Shown: piece by piece, positions 43,052-52,148 of the stretch
How positions within the stretch are numbered: the stretch's first letter is position 1
How the letters are laid out: each line of letters begins with the position of its first letter
From: Candidatus Leptofilum proximum
GTDB taxonomy: Bacteria > Chloroflexota > Anaerolineae > Promineifilales > Promineifilaceae
Direction: 5' to 3'
DNA: 64,000 nt
NCBI GenBank assembly: GCA_016710325.1
Contig: JADJXK010000002.1
Coordinates: 5,882,220 to 5,946,219, forward strand
Notes under the pieces: model-generated
The model's database searches: none
Seen by the model: the letters and a program-made list of their open reading frames with translations, nothing else
Told to the model about the DNA's origin: nothing
Program-made: the position numbers and the translations under genes

Positions 43052-44761
43052 CTACATCTTGGGCAGCCGCTGGTCAATCTGCTCTTCTAGCAGATCGACC
43101 ATCTGGCTCACCATGTCGTGATCGTAGGCAAACTTGACGTTGGCGGTCCGGTACAGCACCGGCAGCGGTTGGGTGCCGCCCAGGGCTAGCGCCTGGCGGT
43201 AGCTCTCTACTGCCTGCGCCTGGTTGTTGAGCGCGTTGCGCCAGATTTGCAATGCGCCCAGCTGGGCCAGGCCGTATTCGATGTAGTAAAACGGGGCGCG
43301 GAAGATATGCTGCTTGCGGTGCCAGCCGGTCACCAGGTCGTCCTCAAAACCGCTGAAATCGATTTGCGGGAGGTACTTTTGCCAGAGCTCGCGCCATTTG
43401 GCATCGCAGTTCTCGGCCACAACCGCATCGGCCAGGTTCAGGTAGGCCCAATGCTGGAAGGCGTCTACCACGGCCATGTAGGGCCAGAAGAGAATGATCT
43501 TTTCCAGGTGACCCACAAACCAGCTGTCGGCTTCGGCCTTCGTGAAGAAGCCGTCCTGATTCTTAGTAATGTACGGCGCGGTGAGCAGCTCCATGGCCAT
43601 CGAGGCTACCTCGTTGAACTCCATCGGCGAGGCTTTTTGCGGTTGGTAGGGCAGCTTGTTGCGCTCGAAGTTGTGGAAGGCGTGGCCCGCTTCGTGGAAG
43701 AGGGTGCGGATGTCGGCCCCGGTGCCGGTGCTGTTCATGAAGATAAACGGCCGTTCCGACGCCGGAAAATTGGTGCAGTACGCGCCGGGCGCTTTGCCCT
43801 TGCGGTTGGGCATGTCTAGCAGCGACTCGTGCCGCATGGTGTCGAAATAGTCACCCAATACCGGATCCACCCGGCGGAAAATGGTGGCCGAGGTTTGTAC
43901 GAGCTCGTTGGCATCGGTGAACGGCCGTAACACTGGCAGCTCAAAGGGAAACACGTCGGCGCGCACGTCCCAGGGACGCAGCGACTCGACACTTAGCTTC
44001 TGCCGGTAGCGCTCATAGACGCGGTTGGCGGCGGGAACCACCACATCGGCAATAGCCCGGTGAAAGGTGTCGGCATCGGCGGGCGTGTAGTCGAACCGCT
44101 TTTTTTCCTGCCAGACGTAGGCGCGGAAGTTGGGCAGACCGGCGTTTTCGGCAATTTGCTGCCGCTGGGGCAGCAGTTCGGCCCACAGCTCATTCAGCGC
44201 CTGGCGGTCTTCCAGCCGCCGGGCAGACATAAGCCGCCAGCCCCGTTCGCGCAGTTCACGGTCCGGGTTTTCCAGCCGGGTGGCCAGCTGCGTCAGGGTC
44301 ACTTCTTCGCCCTGCCACTGCACCGTCTGGCTGCCGATGATCCGGTTGTACACCTGCGAGCGCTTGATTTGTTCGCTGAGCAGCGGCAGGTTGGCTTCGG
44401 TGAACAGCTCGGCATCCACCCGCATGTTGCGCAGGGGGATTTCCAGCCCTTCCGGCTCCAGTCCGCTGGCCAGAAGGCGGGCTTCCAACTTGTTTTCAGC
44501 CACTTGTCCCTGGGGAAAGATTTTGTCCAGGTAATGGTTCATAGCTGCTTCAGCTGCTTCATCGTTGGTGTCAAGGGTTGTGGCCACGCGCAGCCGGGCA
44601 CCCATCTCATGCCGCAGCTGGGTCAGCTGGCTCCAGTCGGCCAGCCATTGGTGGATGGTGTCTGGGGTTAACGGCCGTTCTTGCAAATCCTCATAAAATG
44701 GGGCAATTTGCGCCCAGCTCCAGCTCATAAATGCATCGATCGTGGGAAGTTGGCTAAACAT
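43052..44761 (-). CDS. M3B-family oligoendopeptidase
   Basis: A 569-residue zinc metallopeptidase of the PepF/oligoendopeptidase type. The zinc motif HEAGHAFHNFE (HExxH plus downstream Glu) and the helical M3 scaffold with a C-terminal AYDHD...MVSQMVDLLE are visible. ATG at 44761 follows GGAGA. It cleaves short peptides in the cytoplasm, probably in peptide turnover. Neighbours are unrelated; the upstream gap of about 280 bp holds repeats B and G. Confidence 0.9.
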   Translation of the reverse strand: MFSQLPTIDAFMSWSWAQIAPFYEDLQERPLTPDTIHQWLADWSQLTQLRHEMGARLRVATTLDTNDEAAEAAMNHYLDKIFPQGQVAENKLEARLLASGLEPEGLEIPLRNMRVDAELFTEANLPLLSEQIKRSQVYNRIIGSQTVQWQGEEVTLTQLATRLENPDRELRERGWRLMSARRLEDRQALNELWAELLPQRQQIAENAGLPNFRAYVWQEKKRFDYTPADADTFHRAIADVVVPAANRVYERYRQKLSVESLRPWDVRADVFPFELPVLRPFTDANELVQTSATIFRRVDPVLGDYFDTMRHESLLDMPNRKGKAPGAYCTNFPASERPFIFMNSTGTGADIRTLFHEAGHAFHNFERNKLPYQPQKASPMEFNEVASMAMELLTAPYITKNQDGFFTKAEADSWFVGHLEKIILFWPYMAVVDAFQHWAYLNLADAVVAENCDAKWRELWQKYLPQIDFSGFEDDLVTGWHRKQHIFRAPFYYIEYGLAQLGALQIWRNALNNQAQAVESYRQALALGGTQPLPVLYRTANVKFAYDHDMVSQMVDLLEEQIDQRLPKM

Positions 44762-44947
44762 GGTGTCTCCGTTTGTGGGTTGGCCGATTCCGGGCACATT
44801 TAACTGAAATCAACCATTTTAATATTTTCAAATGACGGGATGATAAATAGAAACGTTGGGGTTGTCAAGCTAACTAGCGGTGGGGTACATGAACAACTTG
44901 ACTGGCAAATTACATGGCTCTTTGGGAATTCAGAGGGTTACAGCCTG

Positions 44948-45003
44948 TGATGCGTGAAACGTGAAACGTGATGGTTCTCTGGTTACGTTTCACGTTTCAC
45001 GCC
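44948..45003. repeat. Repeat family B, inverted arms
   Basis: TGATGCGTGAAACGTGAAAC (44949-44968) faces TACGTTTCACGTTTCACG (44985-45002) in the gap between the CrtI-like gene end and the M3 gene. Most of the remaining 44762-45040 gap is AT-rich sequence without a recognisable gene. Confidence 0.8.
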
Positions 45004-45037
45004 AGACCCCACGAAATCCTGAAGACCCAATTATATT

Positions 45038-45103
45038 AACTCACGCAAAGGCGCGGAGGCCCGGAGGAAAAAAGTTGCCGCCTTTGCGCCTTTGCGTGAG
45101 ATG
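45038..45103. repeat. Repeat family G, inverted repeat overlapping the CrtI-like 3' end
   Basis: CTCACGCAAAGGCGCGGAGG (45040-45059) faces GCCTTTGCGCCTTTGCGTGA (45080-45099). The last about 15 residues of the oxidoreductase (RRKGGNFFPPGLRAFA region) are translated from this repeat. Confidence 0.8.
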
Positions 45104-46561
45104 TAACACCAGGTTGGCCACACGCAGGCCGCCCAGCGTCACCCCGGCGGTGGATTGGCCGGGGAAGATCGAATCACCCACCAGCCAGAGGTTCTCGATG
45201 CCGGTAGACGGGCCGCGCGCCCGCAGGATCGATTCTTGTGGGAAGCCGCCTACCATGCCAGACGGCCGTCGCGTGAAAAACGCAAAGGTCACCGGCGTGC
45301 CAGACAACACCAGGTCCGTGGCCGAACGCAGGCCGGGCAGAGCCACCTCGGCGGCGCTGAGCAGGCGCTCGGTGTATGCGGCGCGGCGCGCTTCGTAGGC
45401 GGCTTTGTCGCTGGTGCGCAGCTGCCACCAGGGGGCCACCGCCGTGTGGGTAGAGAGCGTCAGGGCGCGGTGACCGGCCGGGGCGCGGCTGGGGTCGTTG
45501 GGGTCAGACATGGAGACAAAGACGGAGTTGCCTTCGCCCAACGGCCGTGTGGCATCCCGGATGATCTGGTGATGTCCCGCTGGCGTTGGCGGCAGTTTGG
45601 CCGCGTCCACGCCCAGGTAGAGGGTGAAGGCGCCCCAGGTGGCCTCGCGCTGGCGCACTTCACGGGCCAGCGCGTGCGGCGCATGTTCGCCCAGCAAAGC
45701 GCGCAGCGCCCAGGGCGTCAGGTTGGCCAGGATGTAGTCGGCTTCCTGGCGTAAGCCTTTGTTGGTGCGGACGGCATGGGCACGGCCGTTTTTCATCTCA
45801 ATGTGTGTTACCTGCTGGCGAAACAGCACCTCACCGCCGTTTTGCCGGATCCAGTGCACCAACGTCTCCGCCAGCGCACCGATGCCGCCGCGTACGTGGT
45901 TCACGCCGCGCCGGGGCAGATCCAGCGCAGCGCTGCCGTACAGCGCGTTGGCATGCTGGCTGGTCGTTTGCGCCGAGATGAGCAGCTGGGCGTCCAAAAA
46001 AGCGCGGAACAGCGGATCGTTGTTGGGGGCCAGGCTGCCCACGGTGCGCCGCAGGTAGGGCAGGGCGCGCAGCGTCTTGGGCCGCAGGGCGCGGGCCAGC
46101 GTGTAGATGTCGTGTAGCGACTCTGGTGGCCAGGGAAACGGCCGTGCCGACACGTCCCACGAAATATCGGCCAGCGTTTCCAACGTTTGCCAGAACGGCT
46201 CCGTGCCGGGGAAAGCCGCCTGCCGTTCCGCCTGCCACTGCTGGGGGTCGGTCCATTGGGTGACGGTACGGCCGTTGGGCAAATGCACCACCCAGGCCGG
46301 ATCCACCGGGTGGATGGGCCAGGTCAGCCCCAGCATCTCGGCCACGCGGGCGTGGGGACCGCCGGGAGCAAAGCCACCCGCCAGCGTGGCCCCGGCCTCG
46401 AAGCGGTATTTTTTGTGGTAGAAAGTTCCGGCACAGCCGCCCGGATAAACGTGCGCCTCCAGCACGGTCACGCGGTGCCCCGCCTGAAGCAGCCGCGCCC
46501 CGGCGGTCAATCCGCCGATGCCCGCGCCGATGATGAGGGTGTGGGGGATGGAGGTAGTCAT
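45041..46561 (-). CDS. FAD-dependent oxidoreductase, phytoene-desaturase (CrtI)-like
   Basis: A 506-residue flavoprotein. The N-terminal dinucleotide fold is HTLIIGAGIGGLTAGARL with VLEAHVYPGGCAGTF (PGG motif), and the C-terminal FAD motif is LWLVGDSIFPGQSTAGVTLGG. This is the CrtI/CrtISO-like pattern for carotenoid desaturation or isomerisation, or an all-trans-retinol saturase-type reaction. ATG at 46561 is the first start matching the family; upstream codons come from a repeat. It ends inside a family G repeat. No other carotenoid gene is nearby, so the substrate is uncertain. Confidence 0.85.
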   Translation of the reverse strand: MTTSIPHTLIIGAGIGGLTAGARLLQAGHRVTVLEAHVYPGGCAGTFYHKKYRFEAGATLAGGFAPGGPHARVAEMLGLTWPIHPVDPAWVVHLPNGRTVTQWTDPQQWQAERQAAFPGTEPFWQTLETLADISWDVSARPFPWPPESLHDIYTLARALRPKTLRALPYLRRTVGSLAPNNDPLFRAFLDAQLLISAQTTSQHANALYGSAALDLPRRGVNHVRGGIGALAETLVHWIRQNGGEVLFRQQVTHIEMKNGRAHAVRTNKGLRQEADYILANLTPWALRALLGEHAPHALAREVRQREATWGAFTLYLGVDAAKLPPTPAGHHQIIRDATRPLGEGNSVFVSMSDPNDPSRAPAGHRALTLSTHTAVAPWWQLRTSDKAAYEARRAAYTERLLSAAEVALPGLRSATDLVLSGTPVTFAFFTRRPSGMVGGFPQESILRARGPSTGIENLWLVGDSIFPGQSTAGVTLGGLRVANLVLHLTQRRKGGNFFPPGLRAFA

Positions 46562-46581
46562 CTTTTTAGGGGCTGTACCTG

Positions 46582-46632
46582 ATAAGGTGACAGGGTGACA
46601 GGGTGACAGGGTGACAAGATGACAAGATGACA
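46582..46632. repeat. Repeat family E (GGTGACAGGGTGACA units)
   Basis: Seven or so 10-base words GGTGACAGGG/ATGACAAGAT run head-to-tail upstream of the oxidoreductase gene. A second array of the opposite orientation is at 51046-51084. Confidence 0.75.
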
Positions 46633-46639
46633 AAATGTC

Positions 46640-46703
46640 AGATTACTTTCCACTTTGCGCTTCTCACTTGTACTTTTCACCTATCACTTTTCACTTTTCA
46701 CTG
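46640..46703. repeat. Repeat family A copy next to family E array
   Basis: TTTTCAC-type words (TCTCACTTGTACTTTTCACC, CACTTTTCACTTTTCACTGC) fill the gap after the SRPBCC gene and overlap its stop codon region. Confidence 0.7.
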
Positions 46704-47140
46704 CGCACGTGCCAGCGGGTGAGCCATTTGCGCGCCGTAAAGAGGGCCCACAGGCCGGGTCTGTTGAATAGAGCGCGGGTGAGCAGGCCACGTCGGCCGG
46801 GGTGATGGCTGTACGTGATGTGTTCATGAATTTGGGTCACGTGAGGAGATACGGCCGTAAACCTATGTGTGTGCTGCCAGTGCCGCAGCGGGCCGCGGAC
46901 CTGAGTGTCGGTGAAGCCGTGCTGGGAGACGCTGCTGTGAATGGCCAGCCAGCGCACGGGCAGCGGCCCAAACCAGAGCGTAAATTCCGCCTCGGAGCCT
47001 TCACCCAGTGGCTCAAAACGATGGATCTGCACAAAGACGGGCGGTGGCGACAGCTTCTTCAGGATGCGGGGGTCGTGGTGAAAGTTAGAGACGGCCGTTA
47101 GCGGTGCCTCTACCGTAAATTTGAAATCGAAGGTAGACAT
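46691..47140 (-). CDS. SRPBCC (START-like) domain protein
   Basis: A 149-residue ligand-binding-fold protein beginning STFDFKFTVEAPLTAVSNFH, with HDPRILKKLSPPPVFVQIHRFEPL and LVTWHGPLPVRW-type strands (here EFTLWFGPLPVRW) and a long C-terminal helix ending TRALFNRPGLWALFTARKWL. ATG at 47140 is chosen because the longer frame is an out-of-family translation of the neighbouring gene. The gene starts four bases before the DUF4037 gene ends, so the two are cotranscribed. Ligand unknown. Confidence 0.75.
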   Translation of the reverse strand: MSTFDFKFTVEAPLTAVSNFHHDPRILKKLSPPPVFVQIHRFEPLGEGSEAEFTLWFGPLPVRWLAIHSSVSQHGFTDTQVRGPLRHWQHTHRFTAVSPHVTQIHEHITYSHHPGRRGLLTRALFNRPGLWALFTARKWLTRWHVRSEK

Positions 47141-47144
47141 GGGA

Positions 47145-48269
47145 TCAATCGTGCTCCAGGTCACCGGCGAAGAGGGCGGCAAATTTACGGTACCGCTGGG
47201 GATAAGAGAGGATGTCGGTCGCGTCGGAGAGCTGGTCCAGGCTGCCCAGGCCGCGCGGCAGGGCGCGTACCTGCGGGTCTTGAAGCTGGTCGTAGAGGGC
47301 GTCGGCAAATTGGTCGCAGTGAATGATGCGGTACGGCCGTTCATAAAACCAGCTCACTGCTTCGGGCAGCGGCGTCGTCAGCTGCCGCCGGTTGTGCCAG
47401 CGCGCCAGGTGGAGGGTGGCCTCGTTCAGCGGCACCTCCCGCTGCTGCCAGGTTGCCGCCTGCCAGACCTGGTCAAACAGGGGCAAGAGATCGGCGGCGC
47501 AGGACAGTTGCGCAAAAGCGGTGCCAAACCACTTGATGTACGGTGTATACGCCCGCTCCAGCAGAAAGGCCAGCCGCATCAGGTTATGCACCTGCCGGGC
47601 GGCAATCAGGCGCGAGCCGAGGGCGTCCCCCACATCGCCGGTGCGCCCCACAAACGGCTCTTCCTGCGCCAGCCGGTTCCACTGCCCGGCCAGCAGGTAC
47701 AGCCAGATATCGTGTGGGTAAAAGTGCAGCCGCTGGCGGACGGCCGTTACTTCACCCACCTCGTCGTGGAACAGACGGCCGTTGCGCACCGTGGCCAATG
47801 ACTGCGAGGGCAGCAGCAGCCAGTCGGCTGGCTGCATGGGTTTGTGTATGTCCAGCGCCAGATAATCGTGGAAAAAGCGGGTGGCGGTGGTGAACTCAAC
47901 CAGGTGGTTTACCGGATGCTGGTCGATAAATTCCAGGTTGGTGGTGCCGTCGGCGTGACGGCCGTAATGTGTCGGATAGCCCTGAATTGTCAGCGGCAGT
48001 TCCTGGCGCAGCATGTCGTCAACGGCCGGGGCCAGGCTGGCCAGGTCTTCTTCGCGCAGAAAAAGGGTGAGGCGTGGCCCCCAGTCGTGGTCGCGCGATT
48101 GCGGCGTGTCGAAGCCCAGCACGTCGGAGCCGCCGCCCAGCCGTCCGGCGGCGTAACGCAGGTGGGGGAAGTGTTGGCTCAGCAACGGCCGTACCGCCCC
48201 GGTAAAAAACGCCTGGCACAAATCCATCCCTTTGATAAATGGCAGCTGCATAATTTGATTGCTCAACAT
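47145..48269 (-). CDS. DUF4037 nucleotidyltransferase-like protein
   Basis: A 374-residue protein. The nucleotidyltransferase-type signature is near the N-terminus: GGSDVLGFDTPQSRDHDWGP (about 46-65; GS-D and D-H-D), followed by VNHLVEFTTATRFFHDYLAL and a helical C-terminal part (HNLMRLAFLLERAYTPYIKW). AAGGAG precedes ATG 48269. This is the DUF4037 family, which is uncharacterised and found in many bacteria with aminoglycoside-like transferases. No partner indicates a substrate. Confidence 0.8.
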   Translation of the reverse strand: MLSNQIMQLPFIKGMDLCQAFFTGAVRPLLSQHFPHLRYAAGRLGGGSDVLGFDTPQSRDHDWGPRLTLFLREEDLASLAPAVDDMLRQELPLTIQGYPTHYGRHADGTTNLEFIDQHPVNHLVEFTTATRFFHDYLALDIHKPMQPADWLLLPSQSLATVRNGRLFHDEVGEVTAVRQRLHFYPHDIWLYLLAGQWNRLAQEEPFVGRTGDVGDALGSRLIAARQVHNLMRLAFLLERAYTPYIKWFGTAFAQLSCAADLLPLFDQVWQAATWQQREVPLNEATLHLARWHNRRQLTTPLPEAVSWFYERPYRIIHCDQFADALYDQLQDPQVRALPRGLGSLDQLSDATDILSYPQRYRKFAALFAGDLEHD

Positions 48270-48309
48270 TTCTCCTTGTGATCCTAATTTTATTCTAGCC
48301 GATCCTTGT

Positions 48310-48315
48310 TATAAT
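48310..48315 (+). promoter_or_regulatory. Likely -10 box for the 48347 gene
   Basis: TATAAT lies 31 bases upstream of the ATG; GGAGAGAG lies directly before the ATG. A convincing -35 box at 17 bases upstream is not seen. Confidence 0.5.
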
Positions 48316-48346
48316 CCCAGCCAAGAAATGCCACGCGGAGAGAGAG

Positions 48347-49420
48347 ATGACTGAGCAATATCCAGATGACGTTTCGCGCCTGCTGGGGCAGGCGCGTGCC
48401 TTACTTCAAGAAGATGATTACGGACAAATAGACGCCGCCGCCCTCTGTTTTGCGGTGCTGGCTCGCCTTCCCGACCTGGCCGAAGCGGCCGAATTGGTCC
48501 TGGAGGCGTTTAGCGATCCCTGGCTGATTCGCGACAATCGCCAGGCCATTGGCCGACACGTAGACGAGTGGGACGACCGCGCCTGGCAGCAGCGGCGTCG
48601 ATTGGCGCTCTCGTTTCGCTACACCAGCCGCTGGGAGGGGGATTTCCACGAGGGCACCGACCGCGTGGAGATGGACGAGGTGATGCCTGCCGACGTGTGC
48701 GTCATGCTGGAAGAAGGGCGCAGCCAGCTGCTGCAGGATTATTTACTCGGGCAGCTGCGCGGCAGCGAAATGGCCTGGCCAATTTTCCTGGAGGCGATGA
48801 AGCGCACGGCCGAACCTGAACTCGCCATGCTGTGGGTCGGGCACCTCTACGCCGACCAGGGGTATTTTGCCGAGGCGGTAGACGTGCTGGAGATGCTGCT
48901 GGCGCGTTTTCCGGAGTCGGCCAACGGCCGTCGCCTGTGGGCCGAGGTGCGCTGGTGGCGTGATTACCAGGACCGCATTCCGTGGATTCCGCCGCGCACA
49001 GGGCCAAACGGCCGTCGCTACCGCCAGATGATGGCCCAGGTTGATCCCACGTTTGCCACCGACCCCGACCAGGAGGATGCCCTGTTCGAACACATTCCGC
49101 CCGATCTGGACAGGCTGCCGGAAGATTTTGTTTTGCCCACGCCGGTGCAGGAGGGGCTGATTGCCCGCGTGGAAGAGGTGCTGGCTGGTTTGCCGGATGA
49201 GGTGAGCTGGAAAACGGCCGTTGACTGGAGCTATCTGGACAAGCTGGAAAACGGCGACATCGACACGACTCAATTCCCCGAGTGGGCCCAGTACCTGCTG
49301 CTGGAAATCGACGATCCGCAGCAAGAGCTGTTTCTCAAGCAGTACCTGCTCAGCTACCTCGCCAACCCGCCCCTGTTTGATGATGGCGAAAATGAGGACG
49401 GCGACTTTCTTGACGAATGA
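48347..49420 (+). CDS. Unknown helical (TPR-like) acidic protein
   Basis: A 357-residue soluble, acidic protein. Helical pairs suggest TPR/SEL1-like repeats: AALCFAVLARLPDLAEAAELVLEAF and LWVGHLYADQGYFAEAVDVLEMLLARFPES. The rest, including PEDFVLPTPVQEGLIARVEE and the very acidic tail DDGENEDGDFLDE, matches nothing I know. It has a strong ribosome-binding site (GGAGAGAG) and its own -10 element. Divergent from the DUF4037 gene. Protein-protein interaction role is likely, but the partner is unknown. Confidence 0.6.
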   Translation: MTEQYPDDVSRLLGQARALLQEDDYGQIDAAALCFAVLARLPDLAEAAELVLEAFSDPWLIRDNRQAIGRHVDEWDDRAWQQRRRLALSFRYTSRWEGDFHEGTDRVEMDEVMPADVCVMLEEGRSQLLQDYLLGQLRGSEMAWPIFLEAMKRTAEPELAMLWVGHLYADQGYFAEAVDVLEMLLARFPESANGRRLWAEVRWWRDYQDRIPWIPPRTGPNGRRYRQMMAQVDPTFATDPDQEDALFEHIPPDLDRLPEDFVLPTPVQEGLIARVEEVLAGLPDEVSWKTAVDWSYLDKLENGDIDTTQFPEWAQYLLLEIDDPQQELFLKQYLLSYLANPPLFDDGENEDGDFLDE

Positions 49421-49439
49421 TCTAAGATCCTGAGGGCTT

Positions 49440-50006
49440 ATGCGCATGGCCAGAATCAAGATTTCTGAACTGAGCGAGGACGATTTGCCTTTTTTGTTTG
49501 ATCTGTGGCACACACCTGAGGTCATGAAGTATGCCGATGAATTCCCCAAGTTAAGAGGTTGGTCAAAAACAGAAAAACCGGAAGTCGCCTGGAATCATTA
49601 CCAAACCAGGCGGGCAGATTTGGGGAAAGGTTATGTCCAATTCATTCTTCGTACGGCAGATGATACGCGCATCGGTGAGTCTTTTTTTGCTCCGCTGGAG
49701 GAAGGTTACACCTTCGGCAAGTGGCGGAAACCGGATGGCCTGGTTTGTTTGCTGGGGGACATTAAGCTGATGCCCTCGTTTTGGCGACAGGGTTTAGGTT
49801 CTGAGGGAATGCGTCTGGTTGTCGACTGGCTGTTTGATCACACGCCTGCTTCATTGCTGATTGTGCCACCGCATCGAAAGAACCCGGCGGCTGAGCGGGT
49901 TTACGAAAAAGCGGGGTTTGTGTTGTTTCCCGGTATGAAGTCATGGTATGGTCACAAAGTGATGGAGTTGGACCGGGAGCGGTACGGCGCCAGACTGTCA
50001 GGCTGA
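49440..50006 (+). CDS. GNAT-family N-acetyltransferase
   Basis: A 188-residue acetyl-CoA-dependent acyltransferase. The GNAT fold is recognisable by KISELSEDDLPFLFDLW at the start, the acetyl-CoA-binding A motif LMPSFWRQGLGSEGMRLVVDWL (QGLGSEG, about 115-124), and the B motif NPAAERVYEKAGF. This is close to RimJ/RimL-like N-acetyltransferases. It begins 19 bases after the previous stop codon. Acceptor unknown. Confidence 0.87.
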   Translation: MRMARIKISELSEDDLPFLFDLWHTPEVMKYADEFPKLRGWSKTEKPEVAWNHYQTRRADLGKGYVQFILRTADDTRIGESFFAPLEEGYTFGKWRKPDGLVCLLGDIKLMPSFWRQGLGSEGMRLVVDWLFDHTPASLLIVPPHRKNPAAERVYEKAGFVLFPGMKSWYGHKVMELDRERYGARLSG

Positions 50007-51014
50007 GTTCAGGAGTGCCGTGGCCGCCGCCAGGCCGGAGAGGGCCGCGCCTTCGACGCGGGGGCCGTTGAAGGCGTCCCCGGCGAAGGCGAGTGGCGGC
50101 AGGCCGTCGGCGAGCAGGGTGCGCTCGGGGTGGGTGACCAGGGGGAGGGCGTAGCGCCAGCGGTGGATGTGCTGGGCTTTAATGACGCTGGTTTTGTGGA
50201 GATACGGCCGTAATCCCCCCATAAACAACCCCACCAACTCTCCTGTGGGCGCCTCATACCAGATTTTGCTTTGCCGCGGATTGGCATGGGCTGTGACTAT
50301 CGCCGCTTCCGGGGAGATCCCCTTTTGCTGATTATCCGCCAGCCAGTTGATGGCCTGTTCCGGCTGCTGCACGGCTCCCGGCGCAGGCAGCGCCACGCCG
50401 CCCTCCACCCAAAACAGTCCGGACAGACACGGCGCGTACTCGATGCGCTCCAGTGCGGCGCGATTGGCCGCGTTTAGGGGCACGTTGCCAGCATCCAGCA
50501 AAGCCAGGGATTGGGGTACAGGCGGCGTCAGGAGCAAAGCACGTGTCCCGAAGGTACGGCCGTCTTCCACCGCCACTTCCCAGCCATCCCCGGCCTCACG
50601 AATGTGAGTGAGCCTGGTCTGGTTGTGGATGGTGAGATTGGCGGCGAGGTGTTTGGCAACGGCCGTCATGCCCCTAGTGATGGCATAACGCGGAAAGCCG
50701 TCGTCTGCGCCATCGGCCACCGCCGATCCGGCCGCCCAGCCGCGTGACCACTCAAACGCCAGCCCAAGCTCCAGCCACTCATCGATGATGGCCTGGAACT
50801 GCGGCTGACGCACGGTGAAAAACTGCGCGCCGTAGTCACCGCGGCCCGGTCCCAACCGCCAGGTGGCCAGCCGCCCGCCCACGCCGTGCGCCTTTTCCAC
50901 CACCAAAATCGAACGTCCGGCGGCTTGCAGTTTGGTGGCGGCCAGCAGCCCGGCCAGACCCGCGCCCACCACCAACACATCGATCGTTTGTTTTGTCCCG
51001 GTTGCTGTTATCAT
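49998..51014 (-). CDS. FAD-dependent amine/NAD(P)-oxidoreductase-like (renalase type)
   Basis: A 338-residue flavoprotein: N-terminal dinucleotide fold VLVVGAGLAGLLAATKL with VVEKAHGVGGRLATWR, substrate segment GDYGAQFFTVRQPQF, and C-terminal FAD motif LPPLAFAGDAFNGPRVEGAALSG. The layout matches renalase-like NAD(P)H oxidases and small amine oxidases. ATG at 51014 is chosen; the longer frame to 51053 has no family match. The 3' end overlaps the GNAT gene by nine bases in convergent orientation. Confidence 0.83.
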   Translation of the reverse strand: MITATGTKQTIDVLVVGAGLAGLLAATKLQAAGRSILVVEKAHGVGGRLATWRLGPGRGDYGAQFFTVRQPQFQAIIDEWLELGLAFEWSRGWAAGSAVADGADDGFPRYAITRGMTAVAKHLAANLTIHNQTRLTHIREAGDGWEVAVEDGRTFGTRALLLTPPVPQSLALLDAGNVPLNAANRAALERIEYAPCLSGLFWVEGGVALPAPGAVQQPEQAINWLADNQQKGISPEAAIVTAHANPRQSKIWYEAPTGELVGLFMGGLRPYLHKTSVIKAQHIHRWRYALPLVTHPERTLLADGLPPLAFAGDAFNGPRVEGAALSGLAAATALLNSA

Positions 51015-51045
51015 TGGCAAAACCTGACTTGATAATGCTAGACTA

Positions 51046-51084
51046 CCTGTCACCTTGTCACCTTGTCACCCTGTCACCTTGTCA
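51046..51084. repeat. Repeat family E, reverse orientation
   Basis: CTGTCACCTTGTCACCTTGT words form a head-to-tail array just upstream of the 51111 gene, the complement of the words at 46582-46632. Confidence 0.75.
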
Positions 51085-51110
51085 AATACACACCGCTCAG
51101 GAACCGAAAT

Positions 51111-52136
51111 ATGACCGACTCACTCGACGCCCAACTGTGTTACTTGTTTACCTTTCCCCATTTGGGAACGGCCGTTACTCAACCCGCCACACCGCTGCAA
51201 AAGCTGAAGGATGCCCCTTACTTTAAGCCAGTCGATATGGAGGTGCAACTGTTAGAAGCAACGGCCGTGCAAATCGAAGGTATTCAGGTTTTGGTGCAGG
51301 CGTATCTGTATGAGCGGGAAATTCAGGTGCTAGAATGCCGTCTTCAACTCAAAGATGTGTTGAGCAGCCAGTCACTGCAGCTTAAAGAGCGGTTGGAAGC
51401 GGGATTGGTGCAGACGTTGGTGCCTACGGCCGTTCACGACAGCGGCCTCTACGAAGAGTACGTTCTCCTGCTGCTGGCCAGCGAAAAAATCATCATCGAC
51501 CAGTTTGTGGCCGAGAAGGCCCAGCTGCTGGCCCGCTTCCTGCGCTCGCAGCGGGAGGTGATTAGCAGCAAGGATGTGACCACGACGCTGGCCACGCGTG
51601 TGCGCTACTCCGAGCAGGACATGACGATTCTGGATTGGGAAGGGGGTATCGTTTTGGCGCTGGATGGCGACTTTCAATCTGAGATTGAAGTGATCAAGAT
51701 TGCCAACTACCAGCTGCTGCGCTACCGCATGATTGACCAGCGCATTGAAAAACGGCTGGAGACGCTGCGTGTTGACTTACATCGCCGCCGCCGGCGCAGC
51801 CTATTCCCCAGCACCTCTCGCCGCGCCCTGCAGCAAATCATCCAGGAGCGCCTGACGCTGCTGCTGGATTTTGAACGGATCGACCAGGAACTGCTGATGA
51901 TCGGCGATTGGTACACTGCCCAACTCTACCGCGCCGTCTTCGACGAACTGTATATGGATGAGTGGAAACAGACCGTCAAAAGCAAGCTGGAAAGCCTGCA
52001 ATCTATTTTGCAGGTGGTGCAGGATAACTTTTCCGTCTCCTGGTCCGTCTTTTTAGATATGGTGCAGCTGGTAGGCTGGCTCCTCTTGCTGCTGGGCTAC
52101 ATTGTGCTGTTTTTCCTTGATTTGCGGCTTTACTGA
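51111..52136 (+). CDS. C-terminally membrane-anchored protein, RMD1/DUF155-like
   Basis: A 341-residue protein. Most of it is soluble with long helices (EYVLLLLASEKIIIDQFVAEKAQLLARFL; ALQQIIQERLTLLLDFERIDQELL), and one C-terminal helix (LVGWLLLLLGYIVLFFLDLRLY) anchors it. The central TILDWEGGIVLALDGDFQSE and following basic cluster LRVDLHRRRRRSLFP recall the RMD1/DUF155 family, but I am not certain. ATG at 51111 is taken as the first start after the family E repeat; no strong ribosome-binding site is seen. Function unknown. Confidence 0.6.
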   Translation: MTDSLDAQLCYLFTFPHLGTAVTQPATPLQKLKDAPYFKPVDMEVQLLEATAVQIEGIQVLVQAYLYEREIQVLECRLQLKDVLSSQSLQLKERLEAGLVQTLVPTAVHDSGLYEEYVLLLLASEKIIIDQFVAEKAQLLARFLRSQREVISSKDVTTTLATRVRYSEQDMTILDWEGGIVLALDGDFQSEIEVIKIANYQLLRYRMIDQRIEKRLETLRVDLHRRRRRSLFPSTSRRALQQIIQERLTLLLDFERIDQELLMIGDWYTAQLYRAVFDELYMDEWKQTVKSKLESLQSILQVVQDNFSVSWSVFLDMVQLVGWLLLLLGYIVLFFLDLRLY

Positions 52137-52148
52137 GGGTTCCTTGCC

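Noticed and set aside
45041..46633. Longer start for the CrtI-like protein at 46633.
   Set aside because: The first 24 codons are a translation of repeat family E and do not match the family; start 46561 is used.
46691..47344. Longer start for the SRPBCC protein at 47344.
   Set aside because: The extra 68 codons are an out-of-frame translation of the DUF4037 gene.
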